This document shows positions 44,158 through 54,260 of a stretch of DNA of 64,000 bases, in pieces (position 1 is the first letter of the stretch; every line of letters starts with the position of its first letter). The notes under the pieces are model-generated. The model made no database searches. It had not been told where the DNA came from and worked only from the letters and a program-made list of their open reading frames with translations. Source of the DNA: Bradyrhizobium sp. (GTDB lineage: Bacteria > Pseudomonadota > Alphaproteobacteria > Rhizobiales > Xanthobacteraceae); assembly GCF_027451485.1 (NCBI RefSeq), contig NZ_DAIDJE010000132.1, forward strand, positions 56,184 through 120,183, written 5' to 3'. The translations under genes were made by a program, and so were the position numbers.

Positions 44158-44854
44158 GGTTCGCAACCTGCACAGCGGCTATGGCGAAGCGCAGGTTCTG
44201 CGCGGAGTCTCGCTCGACGTTGCGCCAGGGGAGATCGTCGCCGTACTAGGCCGCAACGGCATGGGCAAGACGACGCTGATCCGCTCCATTATGGGACTGA
44301 CGCCGCCGCAGATCCGCTCCGGCACGATCACCTGGCGGGGCGAAAACCTGGCCGGCCTGCGACCGCATGACATCGCCTCGCGCAAGATCGCCATCGTACC
44401 GCAGGGGCGACGGCTGTTTCCGTCGCTGACAGTGACCGAGCACCTGACCATGCTGAAGGGGACGCGCGCCAGGTCAGGCTGGACGCTCGAGCGCGTTTTC
44501 GGACTTTTTCCGCGATTGGCCGAGCGGCGTCACCACCGCGGCGGGCAACTGTCGGGCGGCGAGCGCGGCATGCTCGCCGTCGGTCGCGCGCTGATGATCG
44601 ATCCCGAACTGATCCTGATGGACGAGCCTTCCGAAGGGCTCGCACCGGTCATGGTGCAGCATCTCGAAGGGATCGTGCGCGATCTCAAGCGCGAAGGGAT
44701 GTCGATCCTCCTGGTCGAACAGAATCTCTACAGCGCGCTCGCGGTCGCCGACCGCGTCTATGTGCTGGAGACGGGGCAGGTCGTGCATCAGGCCGATGCG
44801 ACCGCGCTGGCACGGCAGACCGATGTGTTGTTCGCCCGCCTTGGGGTGCAGTAG
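44150..44854 (+). CDS. Branched-chain-type ABC transporter ATPase (LivF)
   Basis: 234 residues. Walker A GRNGMGKTT near residue 35, IVPQGRRLFPSLTVTEHLTM, signature LSGGERGMLAVGRAL, Walker B LILMDEPSEGLAPVM and ILLVEQNLYSALAVADR are all LivF-typical. Last gene of the island, overlapping livG and followed by a small hairpin. Confidence 0.93.
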
Positions 44855-44857
44855 GAG

Positions 44858-44879
44858 GCTGGCGCGCGCAGCAGCCAGC
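44858..44879. terminator. Small hairpin between convergent livF and GNAT genes
   Basis: GCTGGC (44858-44863) and GCCAGC (44874-44879) flank a 10-base loop in the 26-bp gap between two convergent genes. No T-run. Confidence 0.3.
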
Positions 44880-44880
44880 G

Positions 44881-45819
44881 CTACACGTAATCCGAATCGA
44901 TCAACTGAAAGCGGTCAAACGTCGGATCGGCTTCGCAGGCTGTATCGCGAAACTGTACAAGGATGGGCGGCCGCAGTCGTGCGGACAGCGCAAGTCCAGG
45001 CAGATATGGCAGCCTTCTGTTGAGGCCGGCATAGATAAAGAGGGGATGTTTCCAGAGACGGCAGGCCGCGCGGACCAGGGTGCGGATATCTCGAGAGTCG
45101 ACCGCCGCCTCCGGACGTGCGAAAAATCCGCAGAGCAGTGCGTGGCTGATGCCGCGCGTCCGGCGGGAAGAGGAGACGAGCAGCAGGTTATCTGTTGCAT
45201 GGACCGCGTACTCGCAAGTCGGATCGCTGATGCGCTCGAACAGCGTCGCGGTGTCCCAGCTCAACCCGTTCTCGCCGGGTGGCGTTGCAAAGGCCGACAA
45301 CCGTTCGATCACCTCGTCTCTCGGCATTGTTTTGACCCGTGCTGAAAACTGCAAACGAGTGCGGCGCGGCCAACCAATGCTGACGCCGATGCGCGTCGGC
45401 AGCGAGAGGAAGGGGTGCACCCTCATGAAACGGGCGTTCAGTGGGGCAGAAACCGGGTTTGGCAAACCGAGAATGACGCGAACCCTGTTGGCCTCACAAA
45501 GCCGTTCGGCTTCCTTGTAGAGACGGCGAACCAGCGTCGGCGAACGGTAGGCTCGCAGGATGAAGAGGTCGATCAGCTGGGTCGCCACCACGGGCTCGCC
45601 GTTCAGATTGACCTTCTGGTGAAGCAGAACGATCTGCCCGACTTTCTTGTCGCCGTCGAAGGCTGCGACGACCGAACTGCCTCGGCCGAAGCCACGCTCG
45701 TAGAGCCACTTCATCCGCTGCGGGTAGAATTTGACGTGCTTTGATCCAAAAGCCTCGGTCGCAATCTGCGCCGTGCTTTCAAAATCGACAGCGCGCTCTT
45801 CCGAAACGGTGATCATCAA
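44881..45819 (-). CDS. GNAT-like acyltransferase-fold protein
   Basis: 312 residues. The N-terminal half has the acetyltransferase pattern (FDGDKKVGQIVLLHQKVNLN, VVATQLIDLFILRAYRSPTLVRRLYKEAERLCEANRVRVILGLPN in pieces), that is the beta4-alpha3 acyl-CoA site; the C-terminal half (EYAVHATDNLLLVSSSRRTR and on) looks like a second, degenerate GNAT-type module. Acceptor unknown. Divergent from the Deg-type protease. Confidence 0.65.
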   Translation of the reverse strand: MMITVSEERAVDFESTAQIATEAFGSKHVKFYPQRMKWLYERGFGRGSSVVAAFDGDKKVGQIVLLHQKVNLNGEPVVATQLIDLFILRAYRSPTLVRRLYKEAERLCEANRVRVILGLPNPVSAPLNARFMRVHPFLSLPTRIGVSIGWPRRTRLQFSARVKTMPRDEVIERLSAFATPPGENGLSWDTATLFERISDPTCEYAVHATDNLLLVSSSRRTRGISHALLCGFFARPEAAVDSRDIRTLVRAACRLWKHPLFIYAGLNRRLPYLPGLALSARLRPPILVQFRDTACEADPTFDRFQLIDSDYV

Positions 45820-45929
45820 AATCTGCCCAGCAGCGCAGGTGAATCGCGAGCCCGGTCACCATAGCCCAAAATCCAACCCTTGCGAGGGCGGCCTGCAACA
45901 CCCATCTGAGCGGCCCAAAGGATTTAGTC

Positions 45930-46958
45930 ATGCTGGATTTTACACAATATAGCGATAGCGCGGGCAGCCTCGATGTCGACGCTGCGCCCGCCGCAACGTC
46001 CGACAGCGATCAGTCCCTGCTGGATGCCTATTCCAACGCCGTGATCGGCGTCACCGAACGTGTCGGGCCCGCGGTCGTCCGTGTCGAAACCGGTGCTCAC
46101 ACCCCCGGAGGTCGCGGACCGGGCGGCCTCGGCTCGGGAATCGTGATTTCGCCGGACGGCCTCGTTCTGACCAACAGCCATGTGGTCGGATCATCCCGGC
46201 AGATCCGCTTGCGGGATATCGAGGGCGTCGTCACCGATGCCCGCGTGCTCGGTGTCGATCCCGACACTGATCTGGCGCTCTTGCGGGCCGATGGCGCGCG
46301 CGATCTGCACTACGCCTCGCTCGGCAATTCGCGTCACCTGCGCCACGGACAATTGGTCGTCGCCATCGGAAACCCGCTCGGTTTTGAATCGACGGTCACC
46401 GCCGGCGTGGTGTCGGCGCTCGGCCGCTCGATCCGCTCGGTGAGCGGCCGCACCATCGAGGACGTGATCCAGACCGATGCGGCGCTCAATCCCGGCAATT
46501 CCGGCGGCCCGCTAGTGTCGTCGGCCGGCGAGGTGATCGGCATCAACACCGCGATCATCTCCGGCGCGCAAGGCATCTGCTTTGCCGTCGCAAGCAACAC
46601 CGCGCAATTCGTACTGTCGGAAATAATCCGTCATGGCTACGTCCGCCGCGCCTATATCGGCGTGTCCGGCCAGACCGCGCCGGTGCCACGGCGGCATGCC
46701 GTGATCGCCGGCGTCGACAATAAGATGGGCGCGCTGCTGGCGCAGATCGAGCCGAACGGTCCCGCCTCGCGCGCAGGGCTTTTGCCAGGCGATGTCGTGA
46801 TCGGGCTCGACGGCGTCGCCATCAACGGCGTCGATGATTTGATCCGCGTGCTCGATCGCGACCGGATCGGCCGCACGCTGAAGATGGATGTATTACGGCT
46901 CGGACGGCTGCGTGAGATCGACATTCACCCGGTCGAGCGGAAGACCGCGGGGAAGTAA
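45930..46958 (+). CDS. Deg/HtrA-type serine protease with one PDZ domain, no visible signal peptide
   Basis: 342 residues. Catalytic triad: His in LVLTNSHVVG (near 83), Asp in DPDTDLALLRA (near 112) and Ser in NPGNSGGPLVSS (near 190). A single PDZ domain follows (IEPNGPASRAGLLPGDVVIGL). The N-terminus MLDFTQYSDSAGSLDVDAAP is acidic and not hydrophobic, so neither Sec export nor membrane anchoring is evident, unlike DegP/DegS. A cytoplasmic quality-control role is inferred. Confidence 0.88.
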   Translation: MLDFTQYSDSAGSLDVDAAPAATSDSDQSLLDAYSNAVIGVTERVGPAVVRVETGAHTPGGRGPGGLGSGIVISPDGLVLTNSHVVGSSRQIRLRDIEGVVTDARVLGVDPDTDLALLRADGARDLHYASLGNSRHLRHGQLVVAIGNPLGFESTVTAGVVSALGRSIRSVSGRTIEDVIQTDAALNPGNSGGPLVSSAGEVIGINTAIISGAQGICFAVASNTAQFVLSEIIRHGYVRRAYIGVSGQTAPVPRRHAVIAGVDNKMGALLAQIEPNGPASRAGLLPGDVVIGLDGVAINGVDDLIRVLDRDRIGRTLKMDVLRLGRLREIDIHPVERKTAGK

Positions 46959-47009
46959 GTGTCAGCTCGTCACGGTAAGGAGCTGAGCTGAGCAAGCACG
47001 TCTCGCGCC

Positions 47010-47056
47010 ATGAGGCCAATGCTGGTGCCTCATCCTTCGAGACGGCGCTTACGCGT
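47010..47056. repeat. Dispersed repeat, family B, copy 1
   Basis: Inverted arms ATGAGGC (47010-47016) and GCCTCAT (47027-47033) run into TCATCCTTCGAGACGGCGC (47030-47048). The last 19 bases recur exactly, in inverted orientation, at 59437-59455. It lies in the 120-bp gap after the Deg-type protease gene. Confidence 0.7.
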
Positions 47057-47078
47057 CTATCCTCCGGCTGACGCGCAA

Positions 47079-47861
47079 CTACGACTGCAGCGCCGCCAAG
47101 AGCTCATCCGGCTGCTCGACCATCATCATGTGGCCGGCGCCGGCTAGCACGATGGTGCGGGCATTCGGGATTGCGGCGGCGAGCGCCTTGCCGGCTTTCG
47201 CCGGGGTCATCATGTCGCGCTCGCCGACGATCACGGTCGTGGGCACCTCGATCTGCGCCGCGGTGGCCAGCGCGTTCTGGTAGGCGTTGCAGGCCGCCAG
47301 GTCGTTGTAGAGCACACCGGGCGCACATTTCTGCAAGGTCCGCTGCGCGCCCTGGTGCATCCAGAGACCGGGAGCGAGGCTGCCGCCGAGTTCGGCTTTG
47401 AAGCCCAATCCCCAGATCGAAACCATATCGATCGCTGCGACGTCGTTTGCTTCGGCGGCCTTGAGCAAATCCGGACCGACCGTCATGACAGCGGCTGTCC
47501 CGATCAAGCTGAGGCCTGAGACCTTGTCGGGATGCCGTGCCGCGGTCTCGACCGCGATCAGCGAGCCCATGGAATGTCCGATCAATCTTGCTTTCGCTGC
47601 GCCGGCCGCGTCGAGCAGGGCAGCGGTCCAGTCCGCCATGTCGGCGATGGTCGGCAGCGGTTTGCCGGAAGAGTGCCCGTGGCCCGGCAGGTCCGGCGCC
47701 AGCACCGAAAAACCATGATGCGCGAACCAGCGGCTATGCAAGGCCCAGGTCGCGTGATCGAAGCCCGCGCCGTGCAGCAGCACCACCGCCGGCAAGGATT
47801 TGTCGAACGACTTGCCGCCGGTTGCGACGAAGGCTTCAACGCCGTTGACGGAAAGCTGCAT
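47079..47861 (-). CDS. Alpha/beta hydrolase
   Basis: 260 residues, classical small hydrolase. VVLLHGAGFDHATWALHSRW (oxyanion HG), LPGHGHSSGK, the nucleophile elbow LIGHSMGSLIAVETA (Ser near 96), the acid in VIVGERDMMTPAKAG and the late His in VLAGAGHMMMVEQPDE. Resembles haloperoxidase/enol-lactonase-like hydrolases. No operon partner; substrate unknown. Confidence 0.88.
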   Translation of the reverse strand: MQLSVNGVEAFVATGGKSFDKSLPAVVLLHGAGFDHATWALHSRWFAHHGFSVLAPDLPGHGHSSGKPLPTIADMADWTAALLDAAGAAKARLIGHSMGSLIAVETAARHPDKVSGLSLIGTAAVMTVGPDLLKAAEANDVAAIDMVSIWGLGFKAELGGSLAPGLWMHQGAQRTLQKCAPGVLYNDLAACNAYQNALATAAQIEVPTTVIVGERDMMTPAKAGKALAAAIPNARTIVLAGAGHMMMVEQPDELLAALQS

Positions 47862-47958
47862 GGTACCAGAGCTCCGATTCCGATGTTCGCAAGCTGTTGC
47901 GGCACTCCTCTGATGCGAACTTCGAAATCAAAGGAGCTCTAACAAAGTTACCAATCCA

Positions 47959-48030
47959 GTGTGGCTTTGGTTCAAAAGTCCGCATGACGAACTCGCGGCA
48001 CCAATATTGCGGGCTTTTGAACCGCCGCAC
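47959..48030. repeat. Dispersed palindromic repeat, family A, copy 2
   Basis: GTGTGGC-TTT-GGTTCAAAAGTCCGC (47959-47983) pairs with GCGGGCTTTTGAACC-GCCGCAC (48009-48030), with two G-T type mismatches. Same plan as 41825-41895. It ends on the last base of the metY stop codon and would form a long hairpin in that mRNA. Confidence 0.75.
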
Positions 48031-49325
48031 TAGCCCTTCTGTGAGGCGCGCAGCGCCTGCCCGAGATCGTCTATGATGTCAGACGCCGTCTCGATGCCGA
48101 CCGACAGCCGCACCAGTTCCGCGCCGATGCCGGCGGCCTTCAATTGCTCTGCATCCATCTGCTGATGCGTGGTCGATGCAGGATGGATCACGAGCGTCTT
48201 GGCGTCGCCGACATTGGCGAGATGGCTGATCAGCTTGAGAGATTCAATGAACTTCTTGCCGGCGGTGCGGCCACCCTTGATGCCGAAGCTCACGATCGAG
48301 CCGGCGCCGCGCGGCAGGAGTTTCTTGGCGAGCGCATAATCCGGATGGCTTTCGAGTGCGGGATGCAGCACCCAGTCGACTGCCTTGTTGGACTTTAGAA
48401 ATTCCAGTACCGCCAGCGTATTGCTCATGTGCCGCTCCATGCGAATCCCAAGCGTTTCGATGCCTTGCAGGAGCTGGAAGGCGTTTGTCGGGGACAGACA
48501 CGCGCCGAAATCGCGCAATCCTTCGGTGCGCGCGCGCATGATGAACGCGGCCTGGCCGAATTGTTCGTCAAAGACGATGCCGTGATAGCCGGCATAGGGC
48601 TCTGTGAGCACGGGAAATTTGCCGGACGCGCGCCAGTCGAATCTCCCGCCGTCGACGACAACCCCGCCGATGGCGATGCCGTGGCCGCCGAGCCATTTGG
48701 TCGCCGAATTCATCACGATGTCCGCGCCGAGTTCGATCGGCCGGCTGAGAAACGGCGTTGCAAAGGTGTTGTCGATCAGGAGCGGAATTTTCGCGTCATG
48801 AGCGATCTGCGCGACGGCGGGAATGTCGAGCACCTCGAGCCCGGGATTGCCGATGGTCTCGCCGATCACAAGTCGCGTATTCGGCCGGATCGCGGCGCGG
48901 AATTCATCGTGCGCGCGCGGTTTCACGAAGCTGGTCGTGATGCCAAAGCGCGGCAGCGTGTGCGCCAACAGATTGATGCTGCCGCCATAGAGCGAAGACG
49001 AGGCGACGATGTGACCGCCGGCGTCAAGCAGCGTTGCAATGGCGAGATGCAGCGCCGCCATGCCGCTGGCGGTCGCGACCGCGCCTACGCCGGCTTCGAG
49101 CGCCGCAATCCGCTCTTCCAGCACCGCGGTGGTCGGATTCGAGATCCGCGTATAGATGTGGCCGGCACGCTCCAGATTGAACAGCGCGGCTGCATGATCG
49201 GCATCCTGAAAGACGTAGGAGGTCGTCTGGTAGATCGGCACGGCGCGCGCACCGGTCGCGGGATCAACGCGCTGACCGGCATGCAGGCTCAGGGTTTCGA
49301 AGGCGGGCGGCTTGGGAGGAGGCAT
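48030..49325 (-). CDS. metY: O-acetylhomoserine sulfhydrylase (MetY-type, PLP)
   Basis: 431-residue Cys/Met-metabolism PLP enzyme. It begins [29 protein letters not shown] and shows [13 protein letters not shown], the internal-aldimine lysine in [11 protein letters not shown] near residue 208 and HPASTTHQQ near the end. The long C-terminal half and SLHAGQ start fit MetY (O-acetyl-L-homoserine plus sulfide to homocysteine) rather than MetB/MetC. A 984-codon frame on the other strand is an artefact of codon bias. Confidence 0.9.
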   Translation of the reverse strand: MPPPKPPAFETLSLHAGQRVDPATGARAVPIYQTTSYVFQDADHAAALFNLERAGHIYTRISNPTTAVLEERIAALEAGVGAVATASGMAALHLAIATLLDAGGHIVASSSLYGGSINLLAHTLPRFGITTSFVKPRAHDEFRAAIRPNTRLVIGETIGNPGLEVLDIPAVAQIAHDAKIPLLIDNTFATPFLSRPIELGADIVMNSATKWLGGHGIAIGGVVVDGGRFDWRASGKFPVLTEPYAGYHGIVFDEQFGQAAFIMRARTEGLRDFGACLSPTNAFQLLQGIETLGIRMERHMSNTLAVLEFLKSNKAVDWVLHPALESHPDYALAKKLLPRGAGSIVSFGIKGGRTAGKKFIESLKLISHLANVGDAKTLVIHPASTTHQQMDAEQLKAAGIGAELVRLSVGIETASDIIDDLGQALRASQKG

Positions 49326-49364
49326 GCAGGGACTCGCCGAAGAATGAGGGAACTGCGCGCTATT

Positions 49365-50669
49365 TCACACATGCACGGGCGCGCGAACCCGTCCGGCATT
49401 GCCGAAGACGCGCAAGTATCGCTCGACCTCGCTCGGGATTCCCGTGGCCTTTTCCGGATTGTCCGAGAGCTTGACCGCAGGCCGGCCATCGACCGACGCC
49501 ACCTTGCATACGATCGAGATCGGATCGAGGTCGACCGAACCGTCCGGCGAGCATCCGATGAAATCATTGGTGAGGTTGGTGCCCCAGCCGAAACTGATGC
49601 GGACGCGGCCGGCAAAATGGCGGTGGATTTCCTCGATCGAATCGACGTCCATGGCGTCGGAAAACACCAGAAGCTTTTCCCTCGGGTTCTTGCCCTTCTG
49701 CTTCCACCAGCTGATGATTTCCTCACCGGCCTGGATCGGCGGGGCGCTGTCCGGCCGAAATCCGGTCCAGTCGGCAACCCATTCCGGCGCGTCGCGCAGG
49801 AAAGCCTTGGTGCCGAAGGCATCGGGCAGGGCGATCAGGAGATTGCCGCCATAGGTATGGCGCCACTGATCGAGAATGCGATAGGGCGCCCAGCGCAATT
49901 CGCTGTCGTCGTTGGCGAGCGCGGCTGCGACCATCGGCAGTTCGTGGGCGTTGGTTCCGATCGCTTCGAGATCGCTGTCCATCGCGAGCAGCACGTTCGA
50001 GGTGCCGGTGAACGCCTCGCCCAGGCCCTCCTTGACAGCCTCCACGCACCAGCGCTGCCACAGGAAACCGTGGCGGCGGCGCGTGCCGAAGTCCGAGAGC
50101 CGCAAGCCTTCGAGCTTCCGCAAACGCTCGACCTTGGCCCAGAGCTTGGCCTTGGCGCGGGCATAGAGCACATCGAGCGCAAAGCGGCCCTGTCCTTTCA
50201 TCGCCTGGCGCGAGCGAAGTTCATTGAGAATCGAGAGCGCCGGAATCTCCCACATCGTCGTGTGGGTCCACGGCCCGTAGAAATTCAGCTCGTACTGGCC
50301 TTCGACCTTCTTGAGCTCATATTCGGGAAGGCGGAAGTTCGAGAGATAATTGATGAACTCGGGCGAGAACATCTGGGTCTTGCCGTAAAACGTGTTACCG
50401 GCGAGCCAGATCAATTCCTTTTTGCTGAAGCGGATCGAACGGGCGTGATCGAGTTGGGCGCGCAGTTCGCCTTCATCGATGACGTCGGCGAGCCGGACGT
50501 GCCTGGAGCGGTTGATCACCGAAAAGGTGACCTTCTGGTCCGGGTAGAACTCCCGGATCATCTGCACCATCAGCAGCTTGTAGAAATCGGTGTCCAGCAG
50601 GCTGCGCACGATCGGATCGAGCCGCCAGCCGTGATTGTAGGTCCGGGTCGCTATGTCAGTGACTGCCAT
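49365..50669 (-). CDS. pncB: Nicotinate phosphoribosyltransferase
   Basis: 434 residues; salvages nicotinate to nicotinate mononucleotide for NAD synthesis. PncB landmarks: [75 protein letters not shown] in parts, and [11 protein letters not shown]. It lies 42 bp upstream of a NicB-like gene on the same strand end, so a nicotinate salvage gene directly borders the nicotinate-type catabolic locus. Confidence 0.95.
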   Translation of the reverse strand: MAVTDIATRTYNHGWRLDPIVRSLLDTDFYKLLMVQMIREFYPDQKVTFSVINRSRHVRLADVIDEGELRAQLDHARSIRFSKKELIWLAGNTFYGKTQMFSPEFINYLSNFRLPEYELKKVEGQYELNFYGPWTHTTMWEIPALSILNELRSRQAMKGQGRFALDVLYARAKAKLWAKVERLRKLEGLRLSDFGTRRRHGFLWQRWCVEAVKEGLGEAFTGTSNVLLAMDSDLEAIGTNAHELPMVAAALANDDSELRWAPYRILDQWRHTYGGNLLIALPDAFGTKAFLRDAPEWVADWTGFRPDSAPPIQAGEEIISWWKQKGKNPREKLLVFSDAMDVDSIEEIHRHFAGRVRISFGWGTNLTNDFIGCSPDGSVDLDPISIVCKVASVDGRPAVKLSDNPEKATGIPSEVERYLRVFGNAGRVRAPVHV

Positions 50670-50711
50670 AAGACAATTCTAGCCTGCCCTGGGAACCTCA
50701 ACCAGTGGGTA

Positions 50712-53700
50712 TCAGCCCGCCGTGCTTTGCCGGATACGCATGATCGCGTCCTTTACCCCGGTCCAGGCCGGCTTTTCCGGCGCGAATTGCTGGCGGAGAT
50801 ACCCGACCAGCTCGGCGAGCTGGCCGTCGGACAGGTGGTCGGCGAACCCCGGCATATAGCCGAGGTCGCTCGAGACCGGATTTGCAATGCCGTGCAGGAT
50901 CACCTGGATCAGGTTGTCGGGAATTGCCGCGTGCATGTTGCTGTTGAGCGCCAAAGACGGTCGGCTGCCGAACAAGGGCGGACCCCCGACCGCGTGGCAG
51001 ACCGCGCAGGCGCCCTCGTACAGGCGCTGCCCGAACGGCGAGGCTGCGACGATGCGCCTCGCCGTTGCGCTTTCAAGCTTCGCGGCCAGCACGTCCAGGT
51101 CCGGATTGCCTTTGGCTTTGTTGAAGGAGCCGAGATAGACCGCCATCGCGCGGATGTCTTCGTCGGGCAGCGCTTTCAAATCCCGCACCACCGGCGTCAT
51201 CGGACCGGCGGCAACGCCATGAAAGCGCGAGAAGCCGGTCCTCAGATAGGTGAACAGCTCGCCCTCGGTCCAGGGAATCGGAGCGTGCGAGAGCGACGTC
51301 AAAGGCGGGGCTTCCCAACCTTCGGCAAAGCCGCCGGCAAGGTAGGCGTCTGCCTTCTCGGCGCCCAGGGCGTTGCGCGGTGAATGGCAGGCAGCGCAAT
51401 GGCCGAGGCCTTCGACCAGATAGGCGCCGCGATTCCACGCTGCCGATTGCTGCGGATCGGGCGTGAATGTTTCCGCACGATGAAAAAGCGCATTCCAGCC
51501 GGCGAGCAACGGCCGCAAGTTGAAGGGGAAGTCCAGCGCGTGCGCGCGATTGTCCGACGCGACCGGCGCCTGCGCCATCAGGTAGGCGTAGAGCGCCTGC
51601 AAATCGGAGTCGCTGGCGAGCGCAAAATGCGTGTAGGGAAACGCCGGATAGAGGTGCCGGCCGTCGCGGTGAATGCCTTCCCGCATGGCGCGCTCGAAGG
51701 CTGGATACGACCAGTTGCCGATGCCGGTTTTGACATCGGGCGTGATGTTGGTGCTGTAGATCACGCCAAACGGCGTTTCGATCCGGCGCCCGCCGGCATT
51801 CAGGGCACCATTTGGCATCGTGTGGCAGGTCGCGCAGTCGCCGAGCGCCGCGAGCTGCCGGCCGCGCTCGATTGTGGCCGCCGAAAATACGGAAGGCTCA
51901 GGCCGCGCAATCGGCGCGATCGACCGCCAGGGCAAGACCGCGGCAGCAATGCCGATGCCGCCGGCGATCAGGGCTGCAGCGCTTGCGAGGAGGCCGCGGC
52001 GCTTGGCAAACGGGTTTTTCCAGCGGCCCAAATCTGCCTGGCTTGGCGGCGGCGCGAGGGCGGCTGGATGTAGCGCCTGTTCACCGCGAAGCCCAGCCAA
52101 AATGCGCTCCGGCGTGAACGGCGGTTCGCGGAAGCGCACGCCGGTGGCGTCAAAGATCGCGTTGGCGATCGCCGCGGCGCTCGGGACGGAGGCGGATTCG
52201 CCCACGCCAAGCGGCGGCTGGTCCGCCCTTGGCAGCATCAGCACGTCAATCTGGGGAAGCTCGGGGAACTTGATGATGGGATAGGCGCCCCATTCGCGGC
52301 TTGCGACCGAAGGGCCGCTGAACGAAACCTCTTCCATCAACGCCCGGCTGGTCGACTGGATGACGTTGCCTTCGACCTGATGGCGCACGCCCTCCGGATT
52401 GATCATCAGCCCGGAATCCTGGCCCGCGACGACGCGTGTGACACTGACGTCGCCGGTTGCCTTGTTGACGGCGACGTCGGCGATCCAGGCAGACCACGCC
52501 GCGCCGTAGCCCGGAAACTTGCTGTGCACATAGAGCGCGTAGGCAAAGCCGCGCCCCTGCACCACATCGCCTTCGCCTTCCTTTTCCTGCCACACCGGGC
52601 GCGGCTTCCAGCCGGCGCGTTCGGCAACAGCCTTCACGAGGTCGACGGCGCGCGGATCCTTCAGGTAACGCAGGCGGTATTCGATCGGGTCGACCTTGGC
52701 CTCTGCTGCAAGTTCATCGATGTAAGATTCATGCGCAAACGTGTTCGGCAGTGCTGACACCCCGCGAAGCCAGGCGGCGCGCATGATCGGCGGCATGTCA
52801 TGCGCCACCACGCGCAGGTGGTCGTAGTCGTAAGGCGGGATCGCGGTGCGGTCGCCCATTTCGGAGACGGAGGGCGTCGGCGAAATTGCGCCGGTCAAGA
52901 GCAGCGCCAGCGTCGGCGCGCCGTTGGAAGGATAACGCGTTGCAAAATCGTAACCGGCAATGCCGTCGTCGGCGTCCAGCCCCCCCTTGACGTCGATCAG
53001 TTGCGCGGTGCCCTTGGGCTCCCACACATGCTCCTGTTCGCGCGTGAGCTGGACGCGGACCGGGCGTCCGACCGCCCGCGAAAGCAATGCGGCATCGGCG
53101 GAGACATCGTCGGCACAGTTGCGCCCATAGCAGCCGGCCGCTTCCATCCGGATCACCTCGATCTCGGATTCCGGCCGCTGCAGCAACAGCGCCAGGTCAC
53201 CGCGCAGGATGTGCGGGTTTTGCGTGCCGGACCAGACGCGAACCTGATTGTCGCGAAAATCGGCAACCGCGCAGGACGGGCCGATCGAGGCGTGCATCTG
53301 GTAGGGCCAAAGGTAGCTGCGATCGATCGTTTTCGCCGCTTGCCTGAGGGCCGTCTCGACGTCGCCCTTGTCGATCAGGGTTCGGGGCCTCGACGGATTG
53401 GCGCGTAGCGCTTTCTCGACGTTCAAGAGGTCCGGCAGCGTCGGCGCCTTCTTCCAGCTGAGCTTGAGCTGGCTGGCCGCCTTGACCGCGTTTTCCTCGC
53501 GATCAGCGACGACGCCGACAAAGTCGGCGATCCGCACCACCGCGACGAGGCCGGGAATGTCGCGCACCGAGGATTCATCGACGTCAAGCAAACTCGTGCC
53601 GACGAAGTCGCCGCTATCGACGCCAGCATAGGGCGGCCGCACCACGCGGCCGTGCAGCATGCCGGGCACGCGGATGTCATGGACATAGACAAGTTCGCCG

Positions 53701-54260
53701 GTCGCTTTCGCCGGAAGATCGACTCGCGGCACCGATTGGCCGACGACGCGATAGTCCTGCGCGGACTTGACGTCGACCTCGTCGGCAAGTTCGAGGCGAA
53801 TGGTGTCGTCGCCGATCAATTCGCCATAGCTGACGCTCCGATTATGGCCGCGGACGAGTCCGTCCTCGATCGAAAGGTCCTCCGGCGGCAATTCGAGACG
53901 CTCGGCCGCACGCGCGATCAGGAACTGCCGTGCCTGCGCCGCGGCCTTGCGCAGCGGCACCGCGGTAATCTGGATGGTCTCGCTCGCGATCGTCGCGCCC
54001 TGGTTGGGCGCTCGAGAGGTGTCGCCGAGCACGACGACCACGCGCGCAAAGGACACGTCCAGCTCTTCAGCGACGATCTGCCCCAGCGCAGTGCGAATGC
54101 CGGTGCCGAGATCGACGTGGCCATTGAAGGCCGTCACCGAACCGTCTGCCGTGATCCTGATGAAGGTCTCGAACGGGCTGCCTCCGGGGGCTGCCGCCGG
54201 GCGCACCACGGCCAGCGTGCCCGGTCGTTGCTCCAGGTCAGGAAAATCGGCCGGGCCCAT
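50712..54260 (-). CDS. NicB-like hydroxylase: molybdopterin subunit fused to tri-heme cytochrome c
   Basis: 1182 residues, close to nicotinate dehydrogenase NicB of Pseudomonas (known to be of similar size and layout). Residues 1 to ~740 are a xanthine-dehydrogenase-family Mo subunit (GHVDLGTGIRTALGQIVAEE, MEAAGCYGRNCADD, active-site Glu in PPLGVGESASVPSAAAIAN near 685). A membrane helix (LLASAAALIAGGIGIAAAVL, near 757-777) leads to three c-type heme sites: CATCH (~808), CAACH (~953), CAVCH (~1084). Electrons therefore probably go to the periplasmic or membrane respiratory chain. ATG at 54260 overlaps the stop of the 2Fe-2S gene. Substrate is an N-heteroaromatic, probably nicotinate, but isoquinoline-type substrates are possible. 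Confidence 0.9.
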   Translation of the reverse strand: MGPADFPDLEQRPGTLAVVRPAAAPGGSPFETFIRITADGSVTAFNGHVDLGTGIRTALGQIVAEELDVSFARVVVVLGDTSRAPNQGATIASETIQITAVPLRKAAAQARQFLIARAAERLELPPEDLSIEDGLVRGHNRSVSYGELIGDDTIRLELADEVDVKSAQDYRVVGQSVPRVDLPAKATGELVYVHDIRVPGMLHGRVVRPPYAGVDSGDFVGTSLLDVDESSVRDIPGLVAVVRIADFVGVVADREENAVKAASQLKLSWKKAPTLPDLLNVEKALRANPSRPRTLIDKGDVETALRQAAKTIDRSYLWPYQMHASIGPSCAVADFRDNQVRVWSGTQNPHILRGDLALLLQRPESEIEVIRMEAAGCYGRNCADDVSADAALLSRAVGRPVRVQLTREQEHVWEPKGTAQLIDVKGGLDADDGIAGYDFATRYPSNGAPTLALLLTGAISPTPSVSEMGDRTAIPPYDYDHLRVVAHDMPPIMRAAWLRGVSALPNTFAHESYIDELAAEAKVDPIEYRLRYLKDPRAVDLVKAVAERAGWKPRPVWQEKEGEGDVVQGRGFAYALYVHSKFPGYGAAWSAWIADVAVNKATGDVSVTRVVAGQDSGLMINPEGVRHQVEGNVIQSTSRALMEEVSFSGPSVASREWGAYPIIKFPELPQIDVLMLPRADQPPLGVGESASVPSAAAIANAIFDATGVRFREPPFTPERILAGLRGEQALHPAALAPPPSQADLGRWKNPFAKRRGLLASAAALIAGGIGIAAAVLPWRSIAPIARPEPSVFSAATIERGRQLAALGDCATCHTMPNGALNAGGRRIETPFGVIYSTNITPDVKTGIGNWSYPAFERAMREGIHRDGRHLYPAFPYTHFALASDSDLQALYAYLMAQAPVASDNRAHALDFPFNLRPLLAGWNALFHRAETFTPDPQQSAAWNRGAYLVEGLGHCAACHSPRNALGAEKADAYLAGGFAEGWEAPPLTSLSHAPIPWTEGELFTYLRTGFSRFHGVAAGPMTPVVRDLKALPDEDIRAMAVYLGSFNKAKGNPDLDVLAAKLESATARRIVAASPFGQRLYEGACAVCHAVGGPPLFGSRPSLALNSNMHAAIPDNLIQVILHGIANPVSSDLGYMPGFADHLSDGQLAELVGYLRQQFAPEKPAWTGVKDAIMRIRQSTAG

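Noticed and set aside
48429..51383. 984-codon plus-strand open frame
   Set aside because: It lies opposite metY, pncB and the end of the NicB-like gene, all of which have clear family motifs. Composition (Arg/Asp/Gly-rich, no motifs) is typical of a high-GC antisense shadow.
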